64,000 nucleotides of DNA, from contig JAHBTJ010000026.1 of the NCBI GenBank assembly GCA_019638595.1, forward strand, positions 1 through 64,000. The letters run 5' to 3'. The notes beneath the pieces were generated by a model, which worked only from the letters and a program-made list of their open reading frames with translations, searched no databases and was not told where the DNA came from. This document shows, in pieces, positions 34,472 to 43,583 of this stretch; within the stretch, counting starts at the first letter, position 1; every line of letters begins with the position of its first letter. This DNA is from Chitinophagaceae bacterium (GTDB lineage: Bacteria; Bacteroidota; Bacteroidia; Chitinophagales; Chitinophagaceae). A program made the position numbers and the translations under genes.

Positions 34472-37400
34472 CTGTATGAATACTTTTTCTTAAAACAAAA
34501 ATAATATTTGAAGTATACCTGGTATCATCAATTTCTTCGCACTCCAGGTTGTATTCTTTCGCCAGCCTGCGAACAGTGCTTCCCGATAAAAAGCACAAGC
34601 CCTCATCCGTAACCTTATTAAACCCTATAAAGCGGGTGGAAAAAAATTCTGTAAGGCGGGTTCCCCTGTGTCTTTTTTCCAGCTCTTTATTCCCGTCGCG
34701 TATAATTAATATCCCCCCGGGGTTCAATGCCTCCATACATTGCTTTATTACCGGCTCCTGCTTGCTTTCGGGCAGGTAATGCAGCATATCCGCAGCCACT
34801 ACGGCATCGTACTTTTCAAAGGTATAATTCAGCACATCGGCATGCTTAAACCTTATCCCTTCATCTTTGCTGAAACAATGATTGGCCACGGTCACTTTTT
34901 CTTCGTCATAGTCTATCCCCGTAATATCCCTGCCGGGCGATGCAAAATGCAGCATATAGCTCATAAACCCATAACCACAGCCCATATCAAGCATTTTACC
35001 TTTCTCCGGCAGCAGGGCATGAAAAGGCTCATAGTTTTTCTCAAGCCTCACCTTCACCCGCATGTACCATTCCAGCACCGGGCCTTTATAAATATAATTA
35101 TAAAACAATTGTTCTTTATACCACGCAGGCTGCTGCAACAATGCTCTCAGCCCGTTATATTCCTTTCTGAAATACCTGCCTATCTCTTTAGCGCGCTCAG
35201 CATATCCATTACCGTAAGTATTATCTGTGGGATGGATCCTCGGCAATATCTTTAACGTAATGCTTCCGTCTTTTACCAGCATGTCGTGCTTGGCCATGGT
35301 ATACCCGCTGCCGTGAATAATAATGGGGAGAATATCCAGCTCCAATTTTTCAGCCAGCAAGAAAGCGCCTTTATGAAACCGTTTCATGTCGCCGCTGGCG
35401 GAACGTGTTCCTTCGGGAAATATAACAACAGAGTAGCCCTGCTTTACCTTTTTCTCCAGCAATCCGATGCTGCTTTCCACCCCGCCGGAAGCAGAATAAT
35501 AATCTGCCATTCGCACTACCAGCCCCGATATGGGCGCGCTCCTCACCCTGTTGTTGGTAAACAGAATGAGCCTGGGATGCAGCATCATTACTAAAAAATT
35601 ATCAAGCCCCGACTGGTGATTGCATATAATAACGGCAGGCTTTGAAAAATTTTCGCCATGCGGATTGAGGATCGTTTTTTTTACATTGCCCATAATGTAA
35701 ATAAGCGACCGGGAGAATTTTTGAATAACAATATGAAACAGGTACTTACCCTTTTGTTTTCCGAATAGGCTAAGTTTTACAAGCATAATACCTATCACCA
35801 CCAGTACCATGCTGCCCAGTATGAACCACAGGTTGGCGAACACAGACTTCAGCCATCCGGAAAAAGTCCACGGAAAGCGTTTTTCCTGTATCCTGTTCTT
35901 TATGAGTATCGAAAAAAGAAATGGTATGCACACCTGCGATACCAGCACCACGCAGGCAATGCCTATTACCGAAATAGCGGCAATGGACCTGAGTGCAGGA
36001 TGCCTGGCAAATATCAACACACCCAACCCTACTATAGTTGTAATAGCAGACAGTAATATGGAAGATTTGAATGAAGAAAGATTTTTTTTGCCGGTTTTAT
36101 ATTCCTGCAGCAAACCATCCATGATGAAGATGCTGTAATCGTCGCCCAAACCAAAAATAAGCGTTGATACAATGATGTTGATGATGTTGAATTGAATACC
36201 TGTCCATCCCATAATGCCCAGTATCCATATCCAACTGATAAGCATGGGCAAAAATGCCATCAATGCCAGCTCTATTCTTCCATAGGTAATAAGCAATACC
36301 ATAAAAACAAAAAGGGAAGTAATGAAAGCGATGGTTGAAAAATCAACATTAATAAGGTTAACCAATTTGCGTGTAAGGTACTGCCGGTCGAGCACGGTAA
36401 TACCCGGCTTATCTTCAAAATTCTGATAAACAACGGCTTTATTTTCGGGTGATACTTTTACGAGCGTAACCACCGAGGCGGCATGCCCTTTCTCATTTAT
36501 ATAATCATCCAGGAAAGCTTTGCGCAATTCATGCATAGTGGCAGCGTCTGCGGGCACATATGCTTTATCAAGCATGGCAGCAAAGCGGTCAAAAGCATGA
36601 GCGCTATACCCTGCCGCGGCGCCTTCCTTTCCCAGCACAGACAGCACTTCGTTTTTCTTCTGCGCTGTCCAGTATTGCTGCCAGCGTTGTATCCTCACTT
36701 TTTGCAAGGAGTCGGAAAGTAACAATACAGATACACCGGAATACCGGCTAACAACGCCGCCGGCTTTTAACGCCTCTACCTGTACAGCCAGCTTTTCGTT
36801 GTTTATCAAGGCTTCTTCCAGGTTGTTTCCATCCGTTACAATGTATACCGATTGCAACGCAGCCTCATTTATTTTGTTTAAACGCGCTTCTGCCTTCCGC
36901 AACTTTTCAGGCATAAAGCTCATATTGTTCAGATCGGTTTCAAAGCCAACCCTGCCGGCATAAAAAGCCAACGCTATAGTTATTATCCCTATGCCGGCGA
37001 TCAGGTATTTATTATGATCGGGACGTAACGATGCCAGCCTGTCGAGCCAGCTATGATGACGTGTTAGCGGCGTGCCTGGTTTTTGTTTTTGAGCAATAAA
37101 GTGAGGCAGGAAAACAAGAGAACATACAGAAGCGCCAATTAAGCTGAATCCTGCAAACAAACCCAGGTCCTTCAGCATATCCGAAGCGGCGAAATTGAGA
37201 CAGAAAAAACCACCAATGGTAGTAATGCCCCCCAGGGTAAGCGGGAAAGCCAGGTCGGCTATTACTTTTTCAATACGGAGCGTATGCCGGTAATGATTAA
37301 AAACATGCAATGAATAATTTACCGCTATGCCCAGTATAACCGAACCGGTACCTACCGCTATAACGGATATGCTTCCTTTAATGAGGTATATCATTGCCAA

Positions 37401-38327
37401 AGAAAACAGGGCGCCGAATACTACAGGGATCATGATGAGCAGGGGCGCCGATACACGCCTGAAATAGATACCCATGAATACAACCAGGAATACAACCGTA
37501 ATGCCCTGGGTGAGCAGAGTATCTTTACCAAGCTGCACCGCGTTGCCGGCCGATACGGCGGTAGCGCCAAAATATTCAGCGTCCATCCGTGGAAAAGCGA
37601 TCGTTTTTTGAGCGATCACACTATCAAGCCCTTTTAAAAACAATTCATTTTTCCCGGTATTATCCGGCGGATAAACAGGTGTGATGAAAAAAAGAAGCGT
37701 CTTTTGATCTTTCGTCATTATACAATTGTCGTACAGCTCAAAATTTTCGTCGTACTGCAACTGTTGTAATTTTTTTAACGCTATAAACGAAATACCCACC
37801 GGGTCGTTAGCAATAATACCTTTCAATGCATAGCCCGCCGGCGAGCTAAGCGTTTGCAGGTTCTGCTGCAACGAAGCTTTCAGCGCGCCTGCCGTGGTAA
37901 GGCTGTCTATCAACCTGTAGTCATCTGCTGTAAGGTAAGCCGGCAGGTGTTCCTGAACCATATCAAGCATAGTAAGCGCCGCTTCATCGCTCACCTGGTA
38001 ATGGATATTTTTAACATAGGGAGAAAGCGCCGTTTCAATATCAGCCGTTATTTCATCGGCAAAACTCACCAGGCTGTCCGGCGCGGTAACGGAAGTATCC
38101 TTCAAAGACAGCATTACTACCAGCTTATCCATGAACTTCGACTGGCGAAAGACCTCGTTCAGCTTCTCTACTCTTTCATCTTTAGGAAGTATTTTGGAAA
38201 TGTCTTCCTCAAACCTGAGGCGCGAGGCAAACAAAGCGGCAACTCCGATACAGGCAAAAAAAAGGACAAAAAGCAGCCATTTTTTTCTCAAAAAAAAGTG
38301 ATATATGCCTGAGAAGAATTTTGCCAT
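34458..38327 (-). CDS. three-domain fusion: MMPL/RND lipid exporter + PlsC-like acyltransferase + SAM methyltransferase
   Basis: A 1289-residue protein. Residues 1-830 form an RND/MMPL exporter with two sets of membrane segments, including GTGSVILGIAVNYSLHVFNHYRH and FGLGDDYSIFIMDGLLQEY. Residues about 860-1060 are a PlsC-like acyltransferase with NHQSGLDN near 902 and FPEGTRSASGD near 972. Residues about 1080-1280 are a class I methyltransferase with LDMGCGYGFMSYML near 1114. One chain could thus acylate, methylate and export a lipid at the inner membrane. MMPL and acyltransferase genes are known parts of flexirubin/aryl-polyene loci; a single chain with all three is unusual to me. Frame is continuous with no break. 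Confidence 0.85.
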   Translation of the reverse strand: MAKFFSGIYHFFLRKKWLLFVLFFACIGVAALFASRLRFEEDISKILPKDERVEKLNEVFRQSKFMDKLVVMLSLKDTSVTAPDSLVSFADEITADIETALSPYVKNIHYQVSDEAALTMLDMVQEHLPAYLTADDYRLIDSLTTAGALKASLQQNLQTLSSPAGYALKGIIANDPVGISFIALKKLQQLQYDENFELYDNCIMTKDQKTLLFFITPVYPPDNTGKNELFLKGLDSVIAQKTIAFPRMDAEYFGATAVSAGNAVQLGKDTLLTQGITVVFLVVFMGIYFRRVSAPLLIMIPVVFGALFSLAMIYLIKGSISVIAVGTGSVILGIAVNYSLHVFNHYRHTLRIEKVIADLAFPLTLGGITTIGGFFCLNFAASDMLKDLGLFAGFSLIGASVCSLVFLPHFIAQKQKPGTPLTRHHSWLDRLASLRPDHNKYLIAGIGIITIALAFYAGRVGFETDLNNMSFMPEKLRKAEARLNKINEAALQSVYIVTDGNNLEEALINNEKLAVQVEALKAGGVVSRYSGVSVLLLSDSLQKVRIQRWQQYWTAQKKNEVLSVLGKEGAAAGYSAHAFDRFAAMLDKAYVPADAATMHELRKAFLDDYINEKGHAASVVTLVKVSPENKAVVYQNFEDKPGITVLDRQYLTRKLVNLINVDFSTIAFITSLFVFMVLLITYGRIELALMAFLPMLISWIWILGIMGWTGIQFNIINIIVSTLIFGLGDDYSIFIMDGLLQEYKTGKKNLSSFKSSILLSAITTIVGLGVLIFARHPALRSIAAISVIGIACVVLVSQVCIPFLFSILIKNRIQEKRFPWTFSGWLKSVFANLWFILGSMVLVVIGIMLVKLSLFGKQKGKYLFHIVIQKFSRSLIYIMGNVKKTILNPHGENFSKPAVIICNHQSGLDNFLVMMLHPRLILFTNNRVRSAPISGLVVRMADYYSASGGVESSIGLLEKKVKQGYSVVIFPEGTRSASGDMKRFHKGAFLLAEKLELDILPIIIHGSGYTMAKHDMLVKDGSITLKILPRIHPTDNTYGNGYAERAKEIGRYFRKEYNGLRALLQQPAWYKEQLFYNYIYKGPVLEWYMRVKVRLEKNYEPFHALLPEKGKMLDMGCGYGFMSYMLHFASPGRDITGIDYDEEKVTVANHCFSKDEGIRFKHADVLNYTFEKYDAVVAADMLHYLPESKQEPVIKQCMEALNPGGILIIRDGNKELEKRHRGTRLTEFFSTRFIGFNKVTDEGLCFLSGSTVRRLAKEYNLECEEIDDTRYTSNIIFVLRKSIHTDEAV

Positions 38328-38336
38328 GCCACTGAA

Positions 38337-39533
38337 TTAAACTGCGGTTTTTATGTTTTTCCGGAATAGCAGCAACAAAACCCAGGTCAGCAGCCCGCAT
38401 AACAATCCCATCAATACCGCCAGGGTAATGCTTCCATACACATATTGCTGAAAATTGTTCCTGATAGCTTCAAAAGTAAGATCTCCTGAAAACATCAGAT
38501 CATCTTCATCATTGTGCAGCCATATACCACCGGTTTTATAGCTGCCGTATATAATAAGCGGCACCATGGGGGGAATGCTGATGTTGGCCGCGATAATTAC
38601 AATGGCTTTATTCAACCTGAAAATAAAGGAAAGAAATATGGCGGTTACCAGTTGAAATCCCCATATAGGTATAATGCCCATAAACACTCCGAAACCTGCG
38701 GACAACGCTTTGATATAAGCAGGCTCATGTACACTCAGCAAATGTTCCCTGAAAAAATAATTCCATTTTTCTTTTTGAAACAACGATCTGAAAAAATTCC
38801 GGGGTTTGATATACAGGAAGCTGATCAATACCAGCACAGTGTTTAAAATGCTGATGCGCGTAAAGTCTTTGAACGGGCGAAAATGCGACACCCTTTCTTC
38901 TTTGGGGGCATAGTATACCGATACAGGAACAGACAGTACCTGAATGCCTTTCCACGCGGCCCTTACCAGCACTTCAATTTCAAATTCATATTTACGGGTA
39001 AAGAAAGTCATATTTTTCATGGCAGCCACAGGGTATAAACGATAACCCGATTGAGTGTCGGGAACATCAATACCTGTTTCAAGCTTAAACCAGAAGGTAG
39101 AGAACTTATTGCCAAAACTGCTTTTTCCCGGAACAGAAGCCTGGTTCATGTTACGGGCGCCTATGATAAGGGAGTCGGGATATTCCCCGGCTTTTTCAAG
39201 GAACGCAGGAAGGTCTTTGGCAAAATGCTGCCCGTCGGAATCAATGGTAATAGCATACCTGAAGCCCATTGCAACGGCTTTTGTAAAACCAGTACGCAAT
39301 GCCTGGCCCTTGCCTTTGTTTTTGGGATAAGTTATATAGGTTATAAAAGGGAAAGCCTGCATTACCTGGTCTGTATCATCCGTTGATCCGTCGTTCACCA
39401 CTATGATATGGCGGGTATAACGTTCCACATCCGTAATAACCAGCCCCAGGGTAGCTGCGTTATTGTAAGTTGGAACAATAACACAAATACCTTCCTTATT
39501 AAATATTTCGTCCTGTATATCTTTTCCGCTCAT
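38337..39533 (-). CDS. family 2 glycosyltransferase fused to DUF2062 membrane domain
   Basis: A 398-residue protein, started at MSGKDIQDEIF. The GT2 domain (about 15-230) has VIVPTYNNAATLGLVI, VVNDGSTDDTDQV, GKGQALRTGF, TIDSDGQHFAKDL and DTQSGYRLYP. The DUF2062 part (about 250-390) has FGVFMGIIPIWGFQL and NISIPPMVPLIIYGSY with several membrane segments. This pairing is recurrent in flexirubin-type loci. It is the first gene of the minus-strand arm and ends 9 bases before the exporter fusion. Confidence 0.88.
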   Translation of the reverse strand: MSGKDIQDEIFNKEGICVIVPTYNNAATLGLVITDVERYTRHIIVVNDGSTDDTDQVMQAFPFITYITYPKNKGKGQALRTGFTKAVAMGFRYAITIDSDGQHFAKDLPAFLEKAGEYPDSLIIGARNMNQASVPGKSSFGNKFSTFWFKLETGIDVPDTQSGYRLYPVAAMKNMTFFTRKYEFEIEVLVRAAWKGIQVLSVPVSVYYAPKEERVSHFRPFKDFTRISILNTVLVLISFLYIKPRNFFRSLFQKEKWNYFFREHLLSVHEPAYIKALSAGFGVFMGIIPIWGFQLVTAIFLSFIFRLNKAIVIIAANISIPPMVPLIIYGSYKTGGIWLHNDEDDLMFSGDLTFEAIRNNFQQYVYGSITLAVLMGLLCGLLTWVLLLLFRKNIKTAV

Positions 39534-39534
39534 T

Positions 39535-39577
39535 AATACCCGGAGTTGAAAATTGACCGGCAAAGATAATATTTAAT
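39535..39577. repeat. promoter-like direct repeat, copy 1 (upstream of the GT2 gene)
   Basis: AATACCCGGAGTTG...GGCAAAGATAATATTTAAT recurs at 41274-41315 with about five differences over 42-43 bases. On the minus strand it contains TATCTTTG (39561-39568), an exact TAnnTTTG -7 match, 28 bases before the GT2 start. The two copies bracket the NUMOD4 gene. Confidence 0.7.
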
Positions 39578-39630
39578 CATTACGGCATCTTTAGGAAGAT
39601 AGCGCTAAAAAATTTCCAGGGTATTAGATG

Positions 39631-41190
39631 TTATCCTCTCTTCCAAACAAAACCTCCCGCAGTATGGATATCTCCCCTTAATACGGCTGAAATGGTAGTA
39701 AAATGAATGCCCGTTGTTCTTGCTGCTTCTTTAATACTTGGAAAGCGCTGAATCATTTTTCCGTTCAGATCGAACTGGAGTACTTCTTTGATGAGTTTAT
39801 AGCCCAGGGGGCGGGGCGTTGCCGGCAGCTTCAGCGTAGCTTTGCCATTACCCCTTCTCCATATAAATCCTCCTCCGGTTGCCTTATACCCATTCACTAC
39901 GCTCATAATAGCTCCCAACGACACTCCTGTTGAGCGGGCAGCCTCGGCCATAGAATGAAAAAAATTTTTCTTTTTACCTTTTAAGTCGTACTGGGTTACT
40001 TCTTTCACCTTCTCCCGGCTTACATTGCGTTTTATTCTTAATATCTCTTCTTGCGAAAGTTCGGGTGCATCTCCATATCGCCATATATGTCCTTTTAGCA
40101 GCAGGTCATCCCTTATGGCCATCGCGTTAACCTGTTCTGTTTGCACTCCTATAGACTGGGCCGCATCTTTGCTGGTGCGGAATGTTGCTATTTTTTTACC
40201 GGTAAGATCATACTGGCTGAGCACATACCCTTTGCGTAATAAAAGCGATCTTTTTTCTTTGTCCACATTTATTGATGCTGCTTCACCTTTCCTCCAGATA
40301 AATCCGGCTGCAGTGAGCATTCGCCCGCCAATCGCTTCACTAATGGTTTTACGTTCTTTCCCCACTGCTTTTGCAGCCTGGGTGATATTAAAATACGTGT
40401 GTAATTTTTTACCATTTACATCGTACTGACTTACAGGAGCACCTTTTGTTGCCCTTATTGCTTTATGAATCCGTGTTACAGCAATCTGTTGCCTGATCTT
40501 CCCCACCCGCCAGATAAATCCACCTGCGGTAAGAACACCCTTTTGCCTTGTTGCAGAACTGATAGCTGTAATGGTGATATTTGCTGCTATTGCTGCCGCC
40601 GATAAACTTTCATAGGTGCGGATCAAACGCCCTTCCATATTATACTGACCAACCTCCTTTATATTTACCAGCCTGCCTTTTTCGGTAAAGATCTTTTGAT
40701 TCTCTATGCTATGCCCGAAATGCAGGTCTTTTCTACCCGCCTTCATTATGAGCTGCTGAAGGCCTGTTAAATCTGTTTTGATTAAATTTCCGGGAGTTGT
40801 ATTCAGTCCGTTTCCGTCTTTATAGGTGATGTACACTGACCGGTCCTGAAGATCAAACTTCTCTACGAAGCAACAATATACCACCCGTCCTACAGAAATC
40901 GGATGACTTACTTTTTCCACCTGAATCCTTGCCTGCAGGAGCATCTTATAGTCCTTTTTGAATTCGTTGAAGCCACGCTGTATCTTCTGAGCCTGTATGC
41001 GCTCCTCGTAAACAATCACTCTGCCCAGCGCATTCATTGTTTCAAATTGCAGTCTTTTTATCCTGCCGTAATTAGACACCATGCCATATCCCTCCAGCCC
41101 GGGGATGTCTTTCCATTCTTCGCCTGGTATATCGGCAAGCTCTTTATTTTTATGAGGAGGGATACTATGCGAACGTTTTAGCTTCTTCAT
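39631..41190 (-). CDS. NUMOD4 / five NUMOD1-repeat protein with degenerate HNH region
   Basis: A 519-residue protein (start MKKLKRSHSI). Residues 24-50 are NUMOD4-like (EEWKDIPGLEGYGMVSNYGRIK). Residues 98-136 look like an HNH-homing-endonuclease segment (VGRVVYCCFVEKF...DGNGLNTTPGNL) in which the usual NHIDGN histidine is not present (TYKDGN). Five repeats of about 51 residues follow at 179-230, 252-302, 322-373, 396-447 and 469-519, each of the form QYDxxGKxxxxFxSxxEAAxxxGxxxxxI...GGFIWRxG, the NUMOD1 DNA-binding unit. It thus seems to be DNA-binding without cleavage. It interrupts the resorcinol locus and has copies of one promoter-like sequence on both sides. Confidence 0.8.
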   Translation of the reverse strand: MKKLKRSHSIPPHKNKELADIPGEEWKDIPGLEGYGMVSNYGRIKRLQFETMNALGRVIVYEERIQAQKIQRGFNEFKKDYKMLLQARIQVEKVSHPISVGRVVYCCFVEKFDLQDRSVYITYKDGNGLNTTPGNLIKTDLTGLQQLIMKAGRKDLHFGHSIENQKIFTEKGRLVNIKEVGQYNMEGRLIRTYESLSAAAIAANITITAISSATRQKGVLTAGGFIWRVGKIRQQIAVTRIHKAIRATKGAPVSQYDVNGKKLHTYFNITQAAKAVGKERKTISEAIGGRMLTAAGFIWRKGEAASINVDKEKRSLLLRKGYVLSQYDLTGKKIATFRTSKDAAQSIGVQTEQVNAMAIRDDLLLKGHIWRYGDAPELSQEEILRIKRNVSREKVKEVTQYDLKGKKKNFFHSMAEAARSTGVSLGAIMSVVNGYKATGGGFIWRRGNGKATLKLPATPRPLGYKLIKEVLQFDLNGKMIQRFPSIKEAARTTGIHFTTISAVLRGDIHTAGGFVWKRG

Positions 41191-41273
41191 CCGGTAAATG
41201 TGGTTAGTTGTTGAAGGCAAGTTAATAACAGTTCCTTATTGGTTTCTTTTAGAAAACTTTTATTTTTTCAACC

Positions 41274-41315
41274 AATACCCGGAATTTAAATTGACTGGCA
41301 AAGATACTATTTAAT
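41274..41315. repeat. promoter-like direct repeat, copy 2 (upstream of the NUMOD4 gene)
   Basis: Matches 39535-39577 closely. Contains GGCAAAGATA, i.e. TATCTTTG on the minus strand (41300-41307), which can serve as -7 box for the NUMOD4 gene starting at 41190. A duplicated target or a captured promoter would both give this arrangement. Confidence 0.7.
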
Positions 41316-41335
41316 GCGGTGGCTTTAATGCACAA

Positions 41336-41356
41336 GCCCCGGTATTTTACCGGGGC
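41336..41356 (-). terminator. hairpin after the small outer-membrane protein gene
   Basis: GCCCCGGTA-TTT-TACCGGGGC is a perfect 9-bp stem with a 3-base loop, 26 bases after the stop of the minus-strand gene 41382-41915. The T-tract after it on the minus strand is weak (TTGTG), so termination strength is uncertain. Confidence 0.55.
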
Positions 41357-41381
41357 CTGGTATTACATTAAATAAAATAAT

Positions 41382-41915
41382 TTAGCGTGTGCCGATAGTA
41401 TACCGTACCGCAATACCAAAGTTACGCGGCTCAAAACCATCTCCTAATTCGTTAGGGCGCGCTACAATAATAGTAGGGCGATAGTCAACTGTCAGATTCA
41501 AAGGTACATTGGGCACTTTCCAGTCCGCACCGCCGGTTGGATAAAAGCCAAAGCCAAAACCTTCATACTCATTTCTTTTTGAAAAAGCGTTATATGCAGC
41601 CAAACCACCGCCAATAAACCATCTTAATCCCTTCACCGGTATTTCAAAATGATGCTGGTAAGTAGCCGATACAGAAAGGGCGAATGGTTTACGGCTGTCA
41701 TGGTATAAACCATAATACTCTCTTTTGCTTCCGCCCCCGGCATTAAATTCTAATGCTCCGGCACTGGTTATAAACGTTTTATACGAAAAAGCAAAAAAAT
41801 CAAAATAAGATTCAGGCGCCAGCCTTGCTCCTATGGCGCTTTTATAATCGGTTTGCGAAAAACCGGCTATACCTATTATTGAAGCCAGCAAGGTCATACA
41901 TACGATTTTCTTCAT
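41382..41915 (-). CDS. small outer-membrane beta-barrel protein
   Basis: A 177-residue protein; start MKKIVCMTLLASIIGIAGFSQ gives a clean signal peptide. The mature part has alternating amphipathic strands with aromatic ends (FALSVSATYQHHFEIP, LRWFIGGGLAAYNAF, PLNLTVDYRPTII) and a C-terminal strand FGIAVRYTIGTR, typical of small Bacteroidota outer-membrane barrels. A TATCTTTG -7 box on the minus strand lies at 41937-41944. Its role in the surrounding lipid locus is unknown. Confidence 0.7.
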   Translation of the reverse strand: MKKIVCMTLLASIIGIAGFSQTDYKSAIGARLAPESYFDFFAFSYKTFITSAGALEFNAGGGSKREYYGLYHDSRKPFALSVSATYQHHFEIPVKGLRWFIGGGLAAYNAFSKRNEYEGFGFGFYPTGGADWKVPNVPLNLTVDYRPTIIVARPNELGDGFEPRNFGIAVRYTIGTR

Positions 41916-42081
41916 AACAATTTTTATTTGATGCGTCAAAGATAAGACAGCGATAAAGGATAGAGGTTGCATACAACTGAAGAAATCTTATTTTTAATCA
42001 CTCATTAACAATATATGCCTGTAATATCATAATAATCAAAGGGTAGCGTATGAATTATACAGCTAAACGCATTATTCTTGG

Positions 42082-42089
42082 TATATTTG
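42082..42089 (+). promoter_or_regulatory. -7 promoter element of the dar arm
   Basis: TATATTTG matches TAnnTTTG exactly and ends 7 bases before the ATG at 42097, so the transcript would have almost no 5' leader. No convincing -33 box at the usual distance. Confidence 0.45.
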
Positions 42090-42096
42090 CCCTTCT

Positions 42097-42591
42097 ATGA
42101 AAACAATAAAACCTGTACTGATATTCATTCCTTTTATAATGTTATTGCTGTTGCAATGGCATGTTTGCTTTGCCCAGGAAACAAACCGTAAATCTTTTTA
42201 CGAAGCCCTGGCAAGCAATAATCTCAATACCATCAATAAGCAACTGGAAGGTATTGAAAATGTGGATGGAAAGCTGCGCGAAGCCTACGAAGGCGCTTTG
42301 ATGATGAAGAAAGCAGGTTTGCTGAATGGCGCGGGAAAAAAACTGAAGGAGTTTAAAGCAGGTAAAGTAAAGCTGGAAAATTCTTTACAGGATGATCCGG
42401 GTAATACGGAGTTCAGGTTCCTTCGTTTAATGATACAGGAAAATGCGCCTGGCATACTTGGCTATAACAGCGACGTGGAAGGTGATCATGCCTATTTGCG
42501 TAAAAATTTTAAAACCTTACCTTCCGCCGTTCAGCAGGTAGTGCTGGATTACAGTAAAACTTCCAAAATTTTAAAACCTTCAGATTTTTAA
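42097..42591 (+). CDS. exported helical protein of the dialkylresorcinol locus
   Basis: A 164-residue protein with a signal peptide (FIPFIMLLLLQWHVCFAQ). The mature part is helical: SFYEALASNNLNTINKQLEGIE, REAYEGALMMKKAGLL, KLKEFKAGKVKLENSL, FRFLRLMIQENAPGILGYNS. Proteins of this kind accompany flexirubin-type loci in related genomes as far as I recall, with unknown role. It is 13 bases upstream of darA and starts the plus-strand arm. Confidence 0.7.
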   Translation: MKTIKPVLIFIPFIMLLLLQWHVCFAQETNRKSFYEALASNNLNTINKQLEGIENVDGKLREAYEGALMMKKAGLLNGAGKKLKEFKAGKVKLENSLQDDPGNTEFRFLRLMIQENAPGILGYNSDVEGDHAYLRKNFKTLPSAVQQVVLDYSKTSKILKPSDF

Positions 42592-42604
42592 CCCTGGCAC
42601 TCTC

Positions 42605-43513
42605 ATGAGCAAAAAAGTTTTAGTAGTATATTTCACACAGTCTGGCCAAATGAAGGATATTATTGATCATTTTACCGGCCCTTTGCAAAACCTGCCGGAA
42701 GTGAGCATGGAAACGGTAAGGATCTTTCCCGAAAAAAAATTTCCTTTCCCGTGGACTACAAAAACCTTTTTTGAAGCAATGCCGCACAGTGTGGATGGCA
42801 TACCGGAGCCGCTGGAAGCTTTTAGCTTTAAAGAAAATAAGTACGACCTTATTATTGTGGGTTACCAGCCCTGGTTTCTCTCGCCGGGCATTCCTATTAA
42901 TTCATTATTAATGCATCCGCATTTTAAAACGGTAGCAAAAGATACTCCTGTTATTACCATCAGCGGGTGCAGGAATATGTGGATCAACGCGCAGGAAAAA
43001 ATTAAAATTCGCTTAAAGGAAGCAAATGCCAGGCTGGCAGGTAATATTGCGCTTGTTGACAGGCATGATAATTACAGTAGTCTTGTAACTATATTTTACT
43101 GGATGCTTACAGGGAAAAAAGACCGTAAATGGGGCATTTTTCCCCGCCCGGGAGTGTCGGATGAAGATATTGCTAATTCCGCTATATTTGGCGAAACGGT
43201 AAAGTACCATTTATTGAAAAATGAATGGGATACTTTGCAGGAAAAATTAGTGGCGCAAAAAGCGGTTGACGTCCGGTATTACCTGATGTTTATTGAACGG
43301 AAAGCCGGGAAAATATTTAAAATATGGTCGGGTATTATAGCGAAAAAGAAAAATAAAGGTCCCTGGCTGGTTGCTTTTAAATATTATATATTGATTGCCC
43401 TTTTTGTTGCCGCCCCTGTTATTTTGCTGGTGGATGCCCTGTTTTTCAAACCATTTTTGGGAAAACGCATACAAAAGCAAAAAGCGTATTATGCAGGCAC
43501 CGGCCTGGAGTAA
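42605..43513 (+). CDS. darA: dialkylresorcinol condensing enzyme
   Basis: A 302-residue protein with a flavodoxin-like N terminus (SKKVLVVYFTQSGQMKDIIDHF), LIIVGYQPWFLSPGIPIN and ITISGCRNMWINAQEK, the pattern of DarA. The C terminus has a membrane segment (YILIALFVAAPVILLVDALFF). Known DarA works with the ketosynthase DarB: DarB joins two acyl units and DarA promotes ring closure and oxidation to the 2,5-dialkylresorcinol. darB follows 70 bases downstream. The product could be esterified to an aryl polyene as flexirubin, but the polyene genes are not in the window. Confidence 0.88.
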   Translation: MSKKVLVVYFTQSGQMKDIIDHFTGPLQNLPEVSMETVRIFPEKKFPFPWTTKTFFEAMPHSVDGIPEPLEAFSFKENKYDLIIVGYQPWFLSPGIPINSLLMHPHFKTVAKDTPVITISGCRNMWINAQEKIKIRLKEANARLAGNIALVDRHDNYSSLVTIFYWMLTGKKDRKWGIFPRPGVSDEDIANSAIFGETVKYHLLKNEWDTLQEKLVAQKAVDVRYYLMFIERKAGKIFKIWSGIIAKKKNKGPWLVAFKYYILIALFVAAPVILLVDALFFKPFLGKRIQKQKAYYAGTGLE

Positions 43514-43583
43514 GCAATAGTTATTTACGGCGACAGGTATAATAGTAATAATATTTTATTTTCGAACTTCTATAAATCAAAAG

